Part shown: one piece after another, positions 39,620 through 48,512 of the stretch | Layout of the letters: each line of letters opens with the position of its first letter | How positions within the stretch are numbered: position 1 is the first letter of the stretch | Assembly (NCBI RefSeq): GCF_002891295.1 | Contig: NZ_LGUI01000002.1 | Location: 434,001-498,000 of the forward strand | Reading direction: 5' to 3' | DNA length: 64,000 bases | From: Streptomyces eurocidicus | GTDB taxonomy: Bacteria; Actinomycetota; Actinomycetes; Streptomycetales; Streptomycetaceae | Program-made: the position numbers and the translations under genes | Notes under the pieces: generated by a model | What the model saw: the letters and a program-made list of their open reading frames with translations, nothing else | The model's database searches: none | What the model was told of the DNA's origin: nothing

Positions 39620-41118
39620 GCGGTGCCTCCACGGGTGCGGGCCCACCAGTCGCGGAACGACTCGGCGGGGACGGCGGGCAGCTCGCGGGTGTCCGTCCAG
39701 GCGCGGCCCGGACCCGGGAGCCGCCGCGGCCGGAGCCGTCGGCTCCGGGAGAGGATCCATTGGCCACGGCGGAGTGCGCCGGGATGGTCGAAGGTCCAGC
39801 GTGCCGCCCGCATCGCGGCCCGTTCGGCGGTGTGCCGCTTCGCCGGCTTGATGGTCGTGCGCGTGCCGCGGATCGTCACCTCACCGCCCTCCACCACCCG
39901 CTCCCGCAGGTGGACGAGCACCTCCGGGATGTCGATGGCGACGGGACAGACCTCGAAGCAGGCACCGCACAGCGAGGACGCGTACGGAAGCGACTCCTCC
40001 AGCGGGGAGGCGAGCCCGCGCAGCTGGGGGGTGAGGATCGCCCCGATCGGCCCGGGGTACGGCGAGCCGTACGCGTGGCCCCCGGCCCGCTCGTACACGG
40101 GGCAGACGTTGAGGCAGGCCGAGCAGCGGATGCAGCGCAGGGCCTGGCGGCCGACCTCGTCGGCGAGGGTGTCGGTGCGGCCGTTGTCGAGCAGCACCAG
40201 ATGGAACACCCGGGGCCCGTCGCCGTCGGCGGTGCCCGTCCACATCGAGGTGTACGGGTTCATCCGCTCGGCCGTCGAGGAGCGCGGCAGCAACTGGAGG
40301 AAGACCTCCAGGTCCCGCCAGGTCGGCACGGTCTTCTCGATACCGACGACGGAGATCAGCGTCTCGGGGAGCGTCAGGCACATACGGCCGTTGCCCTCGG
40401 ACTCGACCACGACGAGCGTGCCCGTCTCGGCGACCATGAAGTTGGCTCCGGACAGCCCGACCTTGGCGCGCAGGAACTTCTCCCGCAGGTGCCGTCGTGC
40501 CGCTTCGGCGAGTTCGGCCGGCCGGTCCGTCAGTCCTTCGGGGGCCGGGCGACCCCAGCTCGCCATCCGGTCCCGGAAGATGTCACGGATCTCGCCGCGG
40601 TTGCGGTGGATGGCCGGGACCAGGATGTGGGAAGGGAGGTCGTCGCCGAGTTGCACGATCAGTTCGGCCAGATCGGTCTCGTACGCCCGGATACCGGCCT
40701 CCGCCAGGGCCTCATTGAGCCCGATCTCCTGCGTGGCCATGGACTTGACCTTGACCACCTCGCGCTCGCCGGTGGCGCGTACGAGGTCGGTGACGATGCG
40801 GTTCGCCTCGGCGGCGTCGGCGGCCCAGTGGACCGTGCCGCCGGCCCGTGTCACGGCCTCCTCCAGCCGTACGAGGTGGTGGTCGAGGTGGCGCAGGGTG
40901 CGGTCCTTGATGGCGGCGCCGGCCTGTCGCAGCCGCGCCCAGTCGTCCAGTTCGGCGACCGCCCGGGCGCGCTTGGCACGGATGGTGTGCGTCGCATGGC
41001 GGAGATTGGCGCGCAGGCGGTCGTCGCGGGTGGCGGTTTCGGCGGCCCGGGGGAAGGCGGGCATACCGAGATAGGCGGCGCCACCGCTGTGGGGGACCCC
41101 TGTTCCGTCCCGGCTCAT
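39616..41118 (-). CDS. lutB: Lactate utilisation iron-sulfur protein B
   Basis: A 500-residue LutB/LldF-type protein. The N-terminal two thirds is the LUD domain (VVKVKSMATQEIGLNEALAEAG, ANFMVAETGTLVVVESEGNGRM, LPETLISVVGIEKTVPTW). Two 4Fe-4S motifs follow at about residues 345-410: CIRCSACLNVCPVY and CGACFEVCPVAIDIP. The extended C-terminal helix is basic. It carries electrons in L-lactate oxidation. The start ATG at 41118 overlaps the lutA stop by 4 bases, and its stop overlaps the lutC start, so lutABC is a tightly coupled operon. Confidence 0.94.
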   Translation of the reverse strand: MSRDGTGVPHSGGAAYLGMPAFPRAAETATRDDRLRANLRHATHTIRAKRARAVAELDDWARLRQAGAAIKDRTLRHLDHHLVRLEEAVTRAGGTVHWAADAAEANRIVTDLVRATGEREVVKVKSMATQEIGLNEALAEAGIRAYETDLAELIVQLGDDLPSHILVPAIHRNRGEIRDIFRDRMASWGRPAPEGLTDRPAELAEAARRHLREKFLRAKVGLSGANFMVAETGTLVVVESEGNGRMCLTLPETLISVVGIEKTVPTWRDLEVFLQLLPRSSTAERMNPYTSMWTGTADGDGPRVFHLVLLDNGRTDTLADEVGRQALRCIRCSACLNVCPVYERAGGHAYGSPYPGPIGAILTPQLRGLASPLEESLPYASSLCGACFEVCPVAIDIPEVLVHLRERVVEGGEVTIRGTRTTIKPAKRHTAERAAMRAARWTFDHPGALRRGQWILSRSRRLRPRRLPGPGRAWTDTRELPAVPAESFRDWWARTRGGTA

Positions 41119-41867
41119 CGGACGGAGTCCTTGGTGCCGGCGAGGATCTCGGCGATGTGCACGGGCCGCACGGGTGAGCCCTCCCGGGCGAGGACGCCGC
41201 CGATGTGCATCAGACAGGAGTTGTCGACCGTGCAGACGACCTCGGCGCCGGTCCGGGCGACGGCCCGGCACTTGTCGGAGCCCATCGCGGCGGAGACGGC
41301 GGGGTTCTTCACGGCGAAGGTGCCGCCGAAGCCGCAGCACTCCTCCGCTCCGTCCAGCTCCCGCAGTTCCAGCCCCTCGACATGTTCCAGCAGCCGCCGG
41401 GGCCGGTCGCCGAGGCCCAGCATCCGTAGCCCGTGACAAGTGGGGTGGTAGGTGACCGTATGAGGGAAGTACGCGCCGACATCCGTCACGCCCAGCACGT
41501 CGACGAGGAACTCGGTGAGTTCGTAGGTCTTGGGCACGGCGCCCGCGGCGGCCTCGGACAGCTCGGTGCCCCGTCCCTCCGCCTCGGCCCCGGCCCCGAT
41601 CCTGGGGTAGTTGTCCCGGACCATGGCGGCGCAGGAACCGGACGGGGTGACGACGTAGTCGTGATCGCGGAAGGCGGCCGCGTACCGGCGGACGAGCGGC
41701 TCGGTCTCGTGCCGGTAGCCCGTGTTGAACATCGGCTGACCGCAGCAGCTCTGTGCCGTGGGGAAGTCGACCCGGACGCCGAGCCGTTCCAGCAGGGACA
41801 CGACGGCGCGGCCCGTGCGGGGATAGAGCGAGTCGTTGACGCAGGTGACGAACAGGCCCACGCGCAT
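41115..41867 (-). CDS. lutA: Lactate utilisation protein A (CCG-domain iron-sulfur protein)
   Basis: A 250-residue protein with two cysteine-rich CCG repeats: AQSCCGQPMFNTGY near residue 40 and EECCGFGGTFAVKNP near residue 175, together with PSGSCAAMVRDNYP and YHPTCHGLRMLG, the arrangement found in LutA/YkgE and heterodisulfide-reductase-like subunits. It is the electron-accepting subunit of the LutABC L-lactate oxidation complex. The ATG at 41867 has a strong GAGGAGGAG site. It lies 51 bases after the monooxygenase gene. No GntR/FadR-type lactate regulator is adjacent. Confidence 0.94.
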   Translation of the reverse strand: MRVGLFVTCVNDSLYPRTGRAVVSLLERLGVRVDFPTAQSCCGQPMFNTGYRHETEPLVRRYAAAFRDHDYVVTPSGSCAAMVRDNYPRIGAGAEAEGRGTELSEAAAGAVPKTYELTEFLVDVLGVTDVGAYFPHTVTYHPTCHGLRMLGLGDRPRRLLEHVEGLELRELDGAEECCGFGGTFAVKNPAVSAAMGSDKCRAVARTGAEVVCTVDNSCLMHIGGVLAREGSPVRPVHIAEILAGTKDSVR

Positions 41868-41918
41868 GACTCCTCCTCACGGCCGTCCGCCGACGCGCCC
41901 GTAGTGATCATCCGCGCC

Positions 41919-43049
41919 TCATACTGCCGCAGCGACCGGCGGCTGGGAAGGACCGGTGGCGGGTCGGGTGCCGGCGGGGGTGTCCAGGAGCGTCCTGATC
42001 TCGCGTACCGCCCCGCGGCCCGCCCTGTTCGCCCCGATGGTGCTCGCCGAGGGCCCGTAGCCGACCAGGTGGACGCGAGGGTCGCGGACGGCTCGTGTGC
42101 CCTCGACGCGGATGCCGCCGCCGGGCTCGCGCAGCCTCAGGGGGGCCAGGTGGTCGATCACGGCCCGGAAGCCGGTGGCCCAGAGGATGACGTCGGCGGT
42201 CACCGAGGTGCCGTCGGCCCATGCCACCCCGTCCGGGGTGAGGCGGTCGAACATCGGTCGGCGGACGAGCACACCCGCCGCGCGGGCCCGCTCCATGGCC
42301 GCCGTCATCGGCAGCCCGGTCACGGACACCACGCTCTGGGGCGGCAACCCCTGGCGCACGCGTTCCTCCACGAGGGCCACCGCGTTCCGCCCCCGGTCCT
42401 CGTCGAAGGGGCCCTCGCGGAAGGCGGGCGGCCGACGGGCGACCCAGGTCGTCTCCGCCCCCGCCTCGGCGATCTCCATCAAGTGCTGTACGCCGGAGGT
42501 GCCGCCGCCCACGACGACCACGCGCTGTCCGGCGAACTCCCAGGGGCCCGGGTAGTTCGCGGTGTGGAGCTGGCGGCCGCGGAAGATCTCCTGGCCGGGG
42601 TAGCGTGGCCAGAAGGGGCGGTCCCAGGTGCCGGTGGCGTTGATCAGGGCACGGGCCGACCACACGCCCTCGGAGGTCTCGACCCGTAGCCGGCCCCCGT
42701 CGCCCTCGCGCACGGCGCGTACCCCCACCGGGCGGCGTACGCGCAGGTCGAAGGCGCGTTCGTACTCCGCGAAGTACGTGCTGATCACCTCGGAGGAGGG
42801 CCGCGCGTCATCGGCCCCGGTCAGCTCCATACCGGGCAAGGCGTGCATGCCGTGCACCTTGCCGTAGGTGAGCGAGGGCCAGCGGAACTGCCAGGCCCCG
42901 CCCGGTGCCGGCGCGTGGTCCAGGACGACGAAGTCCCGGTCGGGTTCGTACCCCGCCCGGCGCAGGTGGTAGGCGCTGGACAGGCCCGCCTGCCCGGCGC
43001 CGATCACCACGACGTCCACCTCGCGCTCACGCACCACAGCGTTGTTCAT
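41919..43049 (-). CDS. FAD/NAD(P)-dependent monooxygenase (FMO/BVMO-like)
   Basis: A 376-residue two-dinucleotide-domain flavoprotein. FAD-binding: DVVVIGAGQAGLSSAYHL (GxGxxG) at the N-terminus and GGAWQFRW. FMO/BVMO-type fingerprint: IFRGRQLHTANYPG (FxGxxxHxxxY). NADP-binding: RVVVVGGGTSGVQHLMEIAEAG (GxGxxG). A WATGFRAVIDHL segment matches the ATGY/ATGF motif. It probably performs N- or S-oxygenation, or Baeyer-Villiger oxidation of a small metabolite; the substrate is unknown. It is upstream of lutABC on the same strand with a 51-base gap and may share its transcript. Confidence 0.87.
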   Translation of the reverse strand: MNNAVVREREVDVVVIGAGQAGLSSAYHLRRAGYEPDRDFVVLDHAPAPGGAWQFRWPSLTYGKVHGMHALPGMELTGADDARPSSEVISTYFAEYERAFDLRVRRPVGVRAVREGDGGRLRVETSEGVWSARALINATGTWDRPFWPRYPGQEIFRGRQLHTANYPGPWEFAGQRVVVVGGGTSGVQHLMEIAEAGAETTWVARRPPAFREGPFDEDRGRNAVALVEERVRQGLPPQSVVSVTGLPMTAAMERARAAGVLVRRPMFDRLTPDGVAWADGTSVTADVILWATGFRAVIDHLAPLRLREPGGGIRVEGTRAVRDPRVHLVGYGPSASTIGANRAGRGAVREIRTLLDTPAGTRPATGPSQPPVAAAV

Positions 43050-43313
43050 ATTTCTACTAACTCGACGGAGGGGAGATCTCTTCCCGAGGGTCCGAAGGGC
43101 GCGAGGAGCCCCGGGACCGTCTGCCGCCCGGATCCGACCGGGCGCCGCATGTGGTTGCGCGCAGGCATAGGGATCCGGCCATGGGCGCTCGCGCTCCTAC
43201 GGGAGCCGCGGCGTGCCCTTACGCGCCGGGCGCACGTGTGGGCAGCCGCAACCGGAAGCCGTGCGCCGCCGTCTCATAGCAACGCATCATCACCGCATCG
43301 GGGGAGTTGACAA

Positions 43314-44078
43314 ATGGTCATGCTCATCTTCCGACTGTTAGCAGAGGCCGTCGCGGGCAGCGTGGTGACCTGGATCCTCTCGCATCTGGGGGACCTCGGC
43401 ACCTTCGTGGGTCTGCTGGGGAGCGGCGGACTGCTCGGCGGCACGATCTTCTTCGACAAGGCCCAGGCCGGACTGGCTCGTTTCGGTGCCGCTGTCGTCG
43501 TGTTCGTCGCACCGTTCTTCGGCGCCAACGCGTACGAGCGCCACGAGGGAAAGCCCATCGCGGCGGTCGTCGCCGAGGAGCCACGCACCGGTACCACGTG
43601 GGGCAAGACCGGCGGTTCCGTGCTCGACAAGATCACCTCCAACGACGACAAGCCCCCGGCCTGCCCCGGCGGCGGCACTTCGCCGGGCTGTGGCGGGACC
43701 GCCCCCACCGCACCGTCCGCCGTCTCGACCCGTAGCCCGTCCCCAGGGCCGGGCGGCACGCCGAGCCGGAGTCCCAGCGCCCCGCCGAGCCCGACCGTGC
43801 CCCGAAGCCCGTCACCCACCGCACCCCCGTCCCCCAGCTCCGGCACCACGAACGGCATGACGGGCGGTACGACGAACGGTACGACGAACGGCATGACGGG
43901 CGGCACCGAAGGGGGCGGCCGGACGCCGTCGCCCACGGCCCGGCGCACGTCGCCCCCGCCCGTTCCGAACCCGAACCCGGACCCCGCCCCGAACGGTGAC
44001 CGGAACAGTCCGGCTGGCCCGCCCGGCGGCCCCGGCGCCGTGCCCGACCGGGCCCGGAGCGGGGTGCCGACGCCCTGA
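43314..44078 (+). CDS. Membrane protein with Pro/Ser/Thr-rich tail, TTA codon
   Basis: A 254-residue protein with no recognised domain. The first about 80 residues contain hydrophobic stretches (LLAEAVAGSVVTWILSHLGDL, GGLLGGTIFFDKAQAG, FGAAVVVFVAPFFGANAYE), suggesting two or three membrane segments. The remaining about 170 residues are low-complexity and disordered: Pro/Ser-rich blocks, a Cys pair (PPACPGGGTSPGCGG), and a short repeat built on NGMTGGTTNGTTNG at about residues 180-195. Codon 9 is TTA (43338-43340), rare in Streptomyces and read by the bldA tRNA, pointing to late or developmental expression. ATG at 43314 with GGGGGAG upstream. Confidence 0.65.
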   Translation: MVMLIFRLLAEAVAGSVVTWILSHLGDLGTFVGLLGSGGLLGGTIFFDKAQAGLARFGAAVVVFVAPFFGANAYERHEGKPIAAVVAEEPRTGTTWGKTGGSVLDKITSNDDKPPACPGGGTSPGCGGTAPTAPSAVSTRSPSPGPGGTPSRSPSAPPSPTVPRSPSPTAPPSPSSGTTNGMTGGTTNGTTNGMTGGTEGGGRTPSPTARRTSPPPVPNPNPDPAPNGDRNSPAGPPGGPGAVPDRARSGVPTP

Positions 44079-44105
44079 GAATCCGTGCGGCGTTACGGTG
44101 AGGAA

Positions 44106-44528
44106 ATGGCTGACACCTTCACCACCCGCACGCTCAGCGTTCCGACGGGCTCCGTCGAGACCGTGTACGACCTGACGGACGCGTGCTCCGCATTCCTCCA
44201 GGAGGCCGCCCGGGGGCGCGACGGACTGCTGAACGTCTTCACGCCCCACGCGACCGCCGGCCTGGCCGTGATCGAGACCGGTGCCGGCAGCGATGACGAC
44301 CTCCTGGCCGCCCTCCACGACCTCCTCCCGGCCGACGACCGCTGGCGCCACCGCCACGGCACCCCCGGCCACGGCCGGGACCATGTGCTCCCTGCCCTGG
44401 TGCCACCGCACGCCACGCTCCCGGTGATCGGGGGCGAACTGGCGCTGGGGACATGGCAGTCGGTCGTCCTGGTCGATACGAACGTGGACAACCCCGACCG
44501 CCACGTCCGGCTTTCCTTCCTCGGCTGA
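44106..44528 (+). CDS. YjbQ / secondary thiamine-phosphate synthase family protein
   Basis: A 140-residue protein, the normal length of the UPF0047/YjbQ family. Typical pieces: LSVPTGSVETVYDLTDACSAFL, LLNVFTPHATAGLAVIETGAG (the SPHTTA-type motif with conserved His), WRHRHGTPGHGRDHVLPALVPPHATLPVIGGELALGTWQSVVLVD and a final NPDRHVRLSFLG. The E. coli relative shows weak thiamine-phosphate synthase activity, so the physiological role is uncertain. The ATG at 44106 has a GTGAGG stretch very close upstream. It follows the membrane protein gene by 27 bases and may share its transcript. Confidence 0.85.
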   Translation: MADTFTTRTLSVPTGSVETVYDLTDACSAFLQEAARGRDGLLNVFTPHATAGLAVIETGAGSDDDLLAALHDLLPADDRWRHRHGTPGHGRDHVLPALVPPHATLPVIGGELALGTWQSVVLVDTNVDNPDRHVRLSFLG

Positions 44529-44573
44529 GGGAGCGGCGAAGCCGGCGAGGAAAACCCAAGAGCCGACGGGATC

Positions 44574-44610
44574 GCAAAAAACGCCCCTATGGGAGCACTC
44601 CCATAGGGGC
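44574..44610 (-). terminator. Rho-independent terminator of the carboxypeptidase gene
   Basis: Perfect 12-bp stem GCCCCTATGGGA / TCCCATAGGGGC with a 4-base loop (44583-44610), followed on the minus strand by a T6 run (complement of 44576-44581). It is the only classical stem-plus-U-tract terminator I noticed in the window. A partial third copy of the arm (CCCATAGGGGC) lies at 44639-44649. Confidence 0.9.
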
Positions 44611-44654
44611 ATCGTCCGGTTACTCGGACATGCATTCGCCCATAGGGGCGGCCG

Positions 44655-45584
44655 TCAGTCCTGCTGCGCCGAATCCGGCAGCTGACGGAGTTTGACGTCC
44701 GATCGGGTCTTCGTCTTGAAGGCCCAGTCCAGCATCTTCACGGCGTCCGGATAGCGCTGCGCGGGGTCGTTGAGGATGACGCCCACGACGGTCCGGCCGT
44801 CCCGCTGGGCGGCGAAGACCAGGCAGGGGCCGGCCGCGGTGCCGGTGCCCGTCTTGATGCCGAGCGCGCCCTTGTAGGAGCCCAGCAGCTTGTTCGTGTT
44901 GTCCCAGTAGTACGTGCGGTTGACGTTCGCGGCCTTCTGCTGGGTCGACGTCGTCCTCACGACCGTGCGGAAGGTGCTGTTCGACAGCGCGTGACCGGCG
45001 AGCCTGGCCGAATCCCGCGGCGAGGTGTAGTTGGCGCCCTTCGCCGATATGCCGTCGAAGGAGTCGTACCTGGTGTTCTTCATGCCCAGATCGGCGGCCT
45101 TCTTGTTCATCTTGGAGATGAACGAGGCGGTGCGGGCCGATTCGCTGTTGCCCGTGCCGAAGGTGTCGGCGAGTGCGTAAGCGGCGTCGCACCCGGAGGG
45201 CAGCATCAGGCCGTACAGCAGCTGCCGCACGGTCATCTTGTCGCCGGTCCGCAGGTCGGCGGTGCTCGCCCCGTTCCGCGTCACGTAGTCGCGGTAGGAC
45301 TGCTTGACGGTGACCTTCTTGTCGAGGTCCACACCCCGGGTGTCCAGGACGACCGTCGCGGTCATGATCTTGGTGGTGCTGGCCATCTGCCGCCGGGTGT
45401 CGGCGTCCTTGGCCCACAGCTGGCGGTTCTTGCCGCTGTCGAGCAGGAACGCGCCCTTCGCGGCCACCGCCGGGCCGCTCGCGGCCTCCGCGGACGTCGC
45501 GGGGAGTGCGACGGCGACCGCCGCGGTCGAGGCGATCAGGGCCGCGCCCCACCGGCGGGCCGGTCTTCCCTCACATCGCTCCAT
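44655..45584 (-). CDS. D-alanyl-D-alanine carboxypeptidase (penicillin-binding, S11 family)
   Basis: A 309-residue protein with a signal peptide (ALIASTAAVAVALPATSAEAASG). Serine peptidase S11 motifs: STTK in MASTTKIMTA (SxxK, about residue 68), SGC in LPSGCDAAYALA (the SxN position, with Cys instead of Asn, a change I recall from Streptomyces relatives), and KTGTG (KTG triad, about residue 244). It trims the terminal D-Ala from peptidoglycan stem peptides outside the membrane. It lacks the extra C-terminal domain and amphipathic anchor of PBP5-type enzymes, so it is probably released or loosely attached. The ATG at 45584 has AGAGG upstream. Confidence 0.9.
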   Translation of the reverse strand: MERCEGRPARRWGAALIASTAAVAVALPATSAEAASGPAVAAKGAFLLDSGKNRQLWAKDADTRRQMASTTKIMTATVVLDTRGVDLDKKVTVKQSYRDYVTRNGASTADLRTGDKMTVRQLLYGLMLPSGCDAAYALADTFGTGNSESARTASFISKMNKKAADLGMKNTRYDSFDGISAKGANYTSPRDSARLAGHALSNSTFRTVVRTTSTQQKAANVNRTYYWDNTNKLLGSYKGALGIKTGTGTAAGPCLVFAAQRDGRTVVGVILNDPAQRYPDAVKMLDWAFKTKTRSDVKLRQLPDSAQQD

Positions 45585-46025
45585 CTATGCCTCTGTTTCT
45601 CGAGTGCCGGTTCTCGCGTGTCGAGTCGAGCGAGCAGATGATCGCACCAACGCTTTCGCCAGGAGAAACCGGGATCCGCTCGAACGCCTCCCGAGCCCCG
45701 CGAGTTGACCCGCTTCGCGCCGAATTCCTTCCGGGCGAGGAGCGGAGACGGGCGCACGCACCCGGAGAAAGGGGATACCGGAGGCCCTCGGCGGACGGGC
45801 CACGGAGGCGCGCCGCACGTCGGAGGGGCGCGGGCCCGCATGCCGTACCGCGCGACCCCGGCCACCGGCGCCGTGGCAATTCGATCCGCTGCCCATGGGC
45901 GTTCCATCGGGATCGGAAATGACCGGGGAGTGCCAAGTAATGAAGGAACGCGTTTCCGGTGAATAGGGGAGGTGCTCACGCGCCCCAGGATGCGGACGGA
46001 AACCCGCCCGATGGCCAGGGCCCCG
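45585..46025. other. 441-bp non-coding gap between carboxypeptidase and Lrp genes
   Basis: No convincing gene: the open frames in it lack GC3 bias, ribosome sites and recognisable sequence. It must contain the carboxypeptidase promoter (right of 45584) and the Lrp gene's 3' end. The stretch near 45930-45970 is relatively AT-rich. I see no clear hairpin. Confidence 0.6.
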
Positions 46026-46508
46026 TCACGAACTACGCTGAGCCGCCCGCCCCACCGCGTCCACGAGCGGCACCATCCGGTACGGAACCCGTTCGCGCAA
46101 TACGACCTCGGTGCGCGTACGCACCACTCCGGGAAGCTGTACGAGCAGCTGGATCACGTCCTCCAAGTGCCCGGCGTCCCGCGCGACGACGCGCGCCATC
46201 ATGTCGCCGCCCCCGGTGATGGAGAACGCCTCGATGATCTCGGGGACCTCGGCCAGGGAGGTCGCCACCGGGTCGAGGTGCCCCTGGGTGACCTCGATAT
46301 GGACGAAGGCCAGCACGGGGTGGCCGAGCGCGGCGGGGGAGAGGCGCGGTCCCGTCCCCGTGATCACCCCGTCCCGCTCCAGCCGGTCCAGGCGGGCCTG
46401 GAGCGTGCCGCGCGCGATGCCCAGCAGCCGTGCGTACTCGCGCACGCTGGTGCGTGGCTGCTCCAGCAGCAACCGGAGGATCTTCGAGTCCAAAGCGTCC
46501 ACAGCCAT
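46026..46508 (-). CDS. Lrp/AsnC-family transcriptional regulator
   Basis: A 160-residue protein. The N-terminal HTH is DALDSKILRLLLEQPRTSVREYARLLGIARGTLQARLDRLERDGVITG, and the C-terminal RAM (ligand-binding) domain includes LAFVHIEVTQGHLDPVATSL, EIIEAFSITGGGDMMARVVARDAGHLEDVIQ and VVRTRTEVVLRERVPYR. Such regulators form dimers to octamers and respond to amino acids. It faces the FUSC gene across a 322-base gap that contains three CCAATGG-type motifs, which are candidate binding sites. Confidence 0.92.
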   Translation of the reverse strand: MAVDALDSKILRLLLEQPRTSVREYARLLGIARGTLQARLDRLERDGVITGTGPRLSPAALGHPVLAFVHIEVTQGHLDPVATSLAEVPEIIEAFSITGGGDMMARVVARDAGHLEDVIQLLVQLPGVVRTRTEVVLRERVPYRMVPLVDAVGRAAQRSS

Positions 46509-46830
46509 GCGCCGACGGCCTCCTCATGGTCGGGATTCCCGGCCGGTCAATGTACCAATGGCTCATCCCGTCGGCCTGGAGAGCCTCTCGGCGCCCGTTC
46601 GGAGGGGTGACGGGACCACGCCATACGGACCGGCGGCCGGACGAGGGCGCCATTGGTCCTCCTCCGGCCGGAAACCTGGCCTCAAGGCTGTGCCATTGGC
46701 CCAGCGGAATTCGCCTCTCTTGAGCCAACAGCCGATGAGATGTTGTGATGGAGCAGTCGATGGCGCCGCGGATGATCCCGTGGCGCCTTTTTTATGCCGG
46801 AATGTAGAAGGGGCGGCAGCTCTGAAGAGA
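46509..46830. promoter_or_regulatory. Divergent Lrp-FUSC control region with three CCAATGG/CCATTGG motifs
   Basis: CCAATGG occurs at 46555-46561 and its inverse CCATTGG at 46650-46656 and 46693-46699, each in a similar GCC/ACC context. The first is preceded by another CAATG (46549-46553). CAAT/ATTG half-sites are typical of Lrp-family operators, and several spaced sites fit wrapping by an octamer. No gene is seen in the 322 bases. Confidence 0.45.
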
Positions 46831-48333
46831 ATGTTCGTGGCACCGGACCCGGGCCGGGTCAGACTGCGCACCGCCGCCCGCGCCGTCCTGGGCGTGGGCT
46901 TCGCGGTCACCGTCGTGGAGCTGTCCGGCCTGCCACTGCCCGCCACCGTCGCGGGCGGCCTGGCGGCGCTGCTCGCCATGTTCACCGTCGGCGACCCGAC
47001 CGCGCGGCGCCAGGTGGTCACCACCGCCCTGCTGCCCGTCGTCGGCTTCCCCGTGCTCGCGCTGGCCGCCGCCCTGCACGGCATGCCGCTGCTCCGCGAC
47101 GCGGCCTTCCTCGCGGTGGTCTTCGCCGGGGTCTACGCCCGGCGCTGGGGTGCGCGCGGACAGGCCCTCGGGATCTTCGGCTTCATGATGTTCTTCGCCA
47201 CGCAGTTCCTGCACGCCGTCCCCGCGCAGCTGCCCCAGCTGTACGTGGCCGTGCTGCTGTCCCTCGCCGCGTGCGGGCTCGTCCGCTTCGGCGTCTGGTG
47301 CTTCGAACGCCGCACCCCGCCGCCCGCGGGCCCCGCCCCGCTCGCGGCCCGCGGCCTGGCACGCCCCACGACGCGCCTGGCGTTCCAGAACACCTTCGCC
47401 TGCGCCCTCGCCCTCGGCGTCGGCCAGCTCGTCTCCGACGAGCGCTGGTACTGGGCCGTCGGCACCGCCTGGTGGATCTTCGTCAACACCGCCTCGCGCG
47501 GCGAGACCCTCGTGCGCGGCTTCCGCCGGGTCGTCGGCACGCTGGCCGGCATCGTCGTCGGCCTGCTGGTCGCGGTGCCGCTGCACGGCGCGCCGGGGCC
47601 CACCGCCCTCCTCGTCGCCGTCTGCGTCTTCGGGATCTTCTACACGGCCGCGCCCTCGTACAGCTGGATGATGTTCTTCGTGACCGTCATGGCCGGTCTG
47701 CTCTACGGGCTCCTCGGCGTGCTCCACCCCGGCCTGCTCGCCCTGCGCTTCGAGCAGACCCTCGTGGGGGCCGCCGGCGCGGCGCTCGCCGTCGCCCTCG
47801 TCCTGCCCGTCACCACCCACGCCGCCACCGACGCCTGGATCCAGCGCGCTCTGCTGGCCGTGCGGCACTGCACGGCGGAGGCCGCCCGGCGGCTGGCCGG
47901 CGACGAGTCCGCCGACCCCGCCCCGCACGTCGCCGAGCTGGAACTCCTCCTCGGCAAGGTCCGCGTATCCCTCGCGCCCCTCCTGCACCCGCTCAGCCCC
48001 CTGCGCGTCCGTAAGGAGCGCGCCCGGCAGGTCATGCTGCACCTCGACGACTGCGCCCGGCAGGCGCGCGGCCTGGCGGCCGTCGCGGCCGACCCGGACG
48101 CCTCGCACGACGCCCGGCTCACCGCCGCCTGCCAGCGGGTCGAGACGGCGCTCCACGGGCTGGTCGCGCCCGGCGGCCAGCAGGTGCCCCCGGCCGCCGC
48201 CCTCGACGCCGTCCCGCACCACCACCCCGGTGCCGAGCGCGCGCTCGCCCATCTGCGCGAGCTCGAAGAGGCGCTCTCCTCGCTCGCCGAGCCGCTGCGC
48301 GGCAACCCGCGCGGAGTGTTCGCCGAAGCCTGA
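46831..48333 (+). CDS. FUSC-family membrane protein
   Basis: A 500-residue integral membrane protein of the fusaric-acid-resistance/FUSC-like superfamily. Two sets of hydrophobic helices are present: the first about residues 20-155 (VELSGLPLPATVAGGLAALLAMFTVGD, GIFGFMMFFATQFLHAV), and the second about 190-340, containing the FUSC-type segment RWYWAVGTAWWIFVNTASRGETLVRGFRRVVGTLAGIVVGLL. A soluble helical tail follows. It is probably an efflux or membrane-stress protein. ATG at 46831 with GAAGAG upstream. Divergent from the Lrp regulator, which likely controls it. A strong terminator follows. Confidence 0.85.
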   Translation: MFVAPDPGRVRLRTAARAVLGVGFAVTVVELSGLPLPATVAGGLAALLAMFTVGDPTARRQVVTTALLPVVGFPVLALAAALHGMPLLRDAAFLAVVFAGVYARRWGARGQALGIFGFMMFFATQFLHAVPAQLPQLYVAVLLSLAACGLVRFGVWCFERRTPPPAGPAPLAARGLARPTTRLAFQNTFACALALGVGQLVSDERWYWAVGTAWWIFVNTASRGETLVRGFRRVVGTLAGIVVGLLVAVPLHGAPGPTALLVAVCVFGIFYTAAPSYSWMMFFVTVMAGLLYGLLGVLHPGLLALRFEQTLVGAAGAALAVALVLPVTTHAATDAWIQRALLAVRHCTAEAARRLAGDESADPAPHVAELELLLGKVRVSLAPLLHPLSPLRVRKERARQVMLHLDDCARQARGLAAVAADPDASHDARLTAACQRVETALHGLVAPGGQQVPPAAALDAVPHHHPGAERALAHLRELEEALSSLAEPLRGNPRGVFAEA

Positions 48334-48368
48334 CGCGCCCGTCGTCCTCGAACGGCCTCCGCACGCTC

Positions 48369-48411
48369 CTCCGGGACCGTTCCGGCACCTCCGTGCCGGA
48401 CGGTCCCGGAG
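48369..48411 (+). terminator. Terminator after the FUSC gene
   Basis: Arms CTCCGGGACCG-T-TCCGGCAC and GTGCCGGACGGTCCCGGAG pair over 19 bp with one bulged T and a 4-base loop. It starts 36 bases after the stop codon and has no U-tract. Confidence 0.82.
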
Positions 48412-48512
48412 CCCGTTCCGGACACCGGCATCTTCCTGACACGGCCCTGACCTCGCTCTGTCGGTACCTGCGTGTAGCGTCGGAGACACACGTGGTCCGA
48501 GGGGAGGGCGGC

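Noticed and set aside
44583..44649. CCCATAGGGGC repeats as a mobile-element end
   Set aside because: The first two form a terminator stem with a U-tract; the third lies in the adjacent non-coding space and no transposase or target duplication is seen.
45506..45979. Overlapping open frames in the carboxypeptidase-Lrp gap
   Set aside because: No GC3 bias, ribosome site or recognisable sequence; treated as non-coding.
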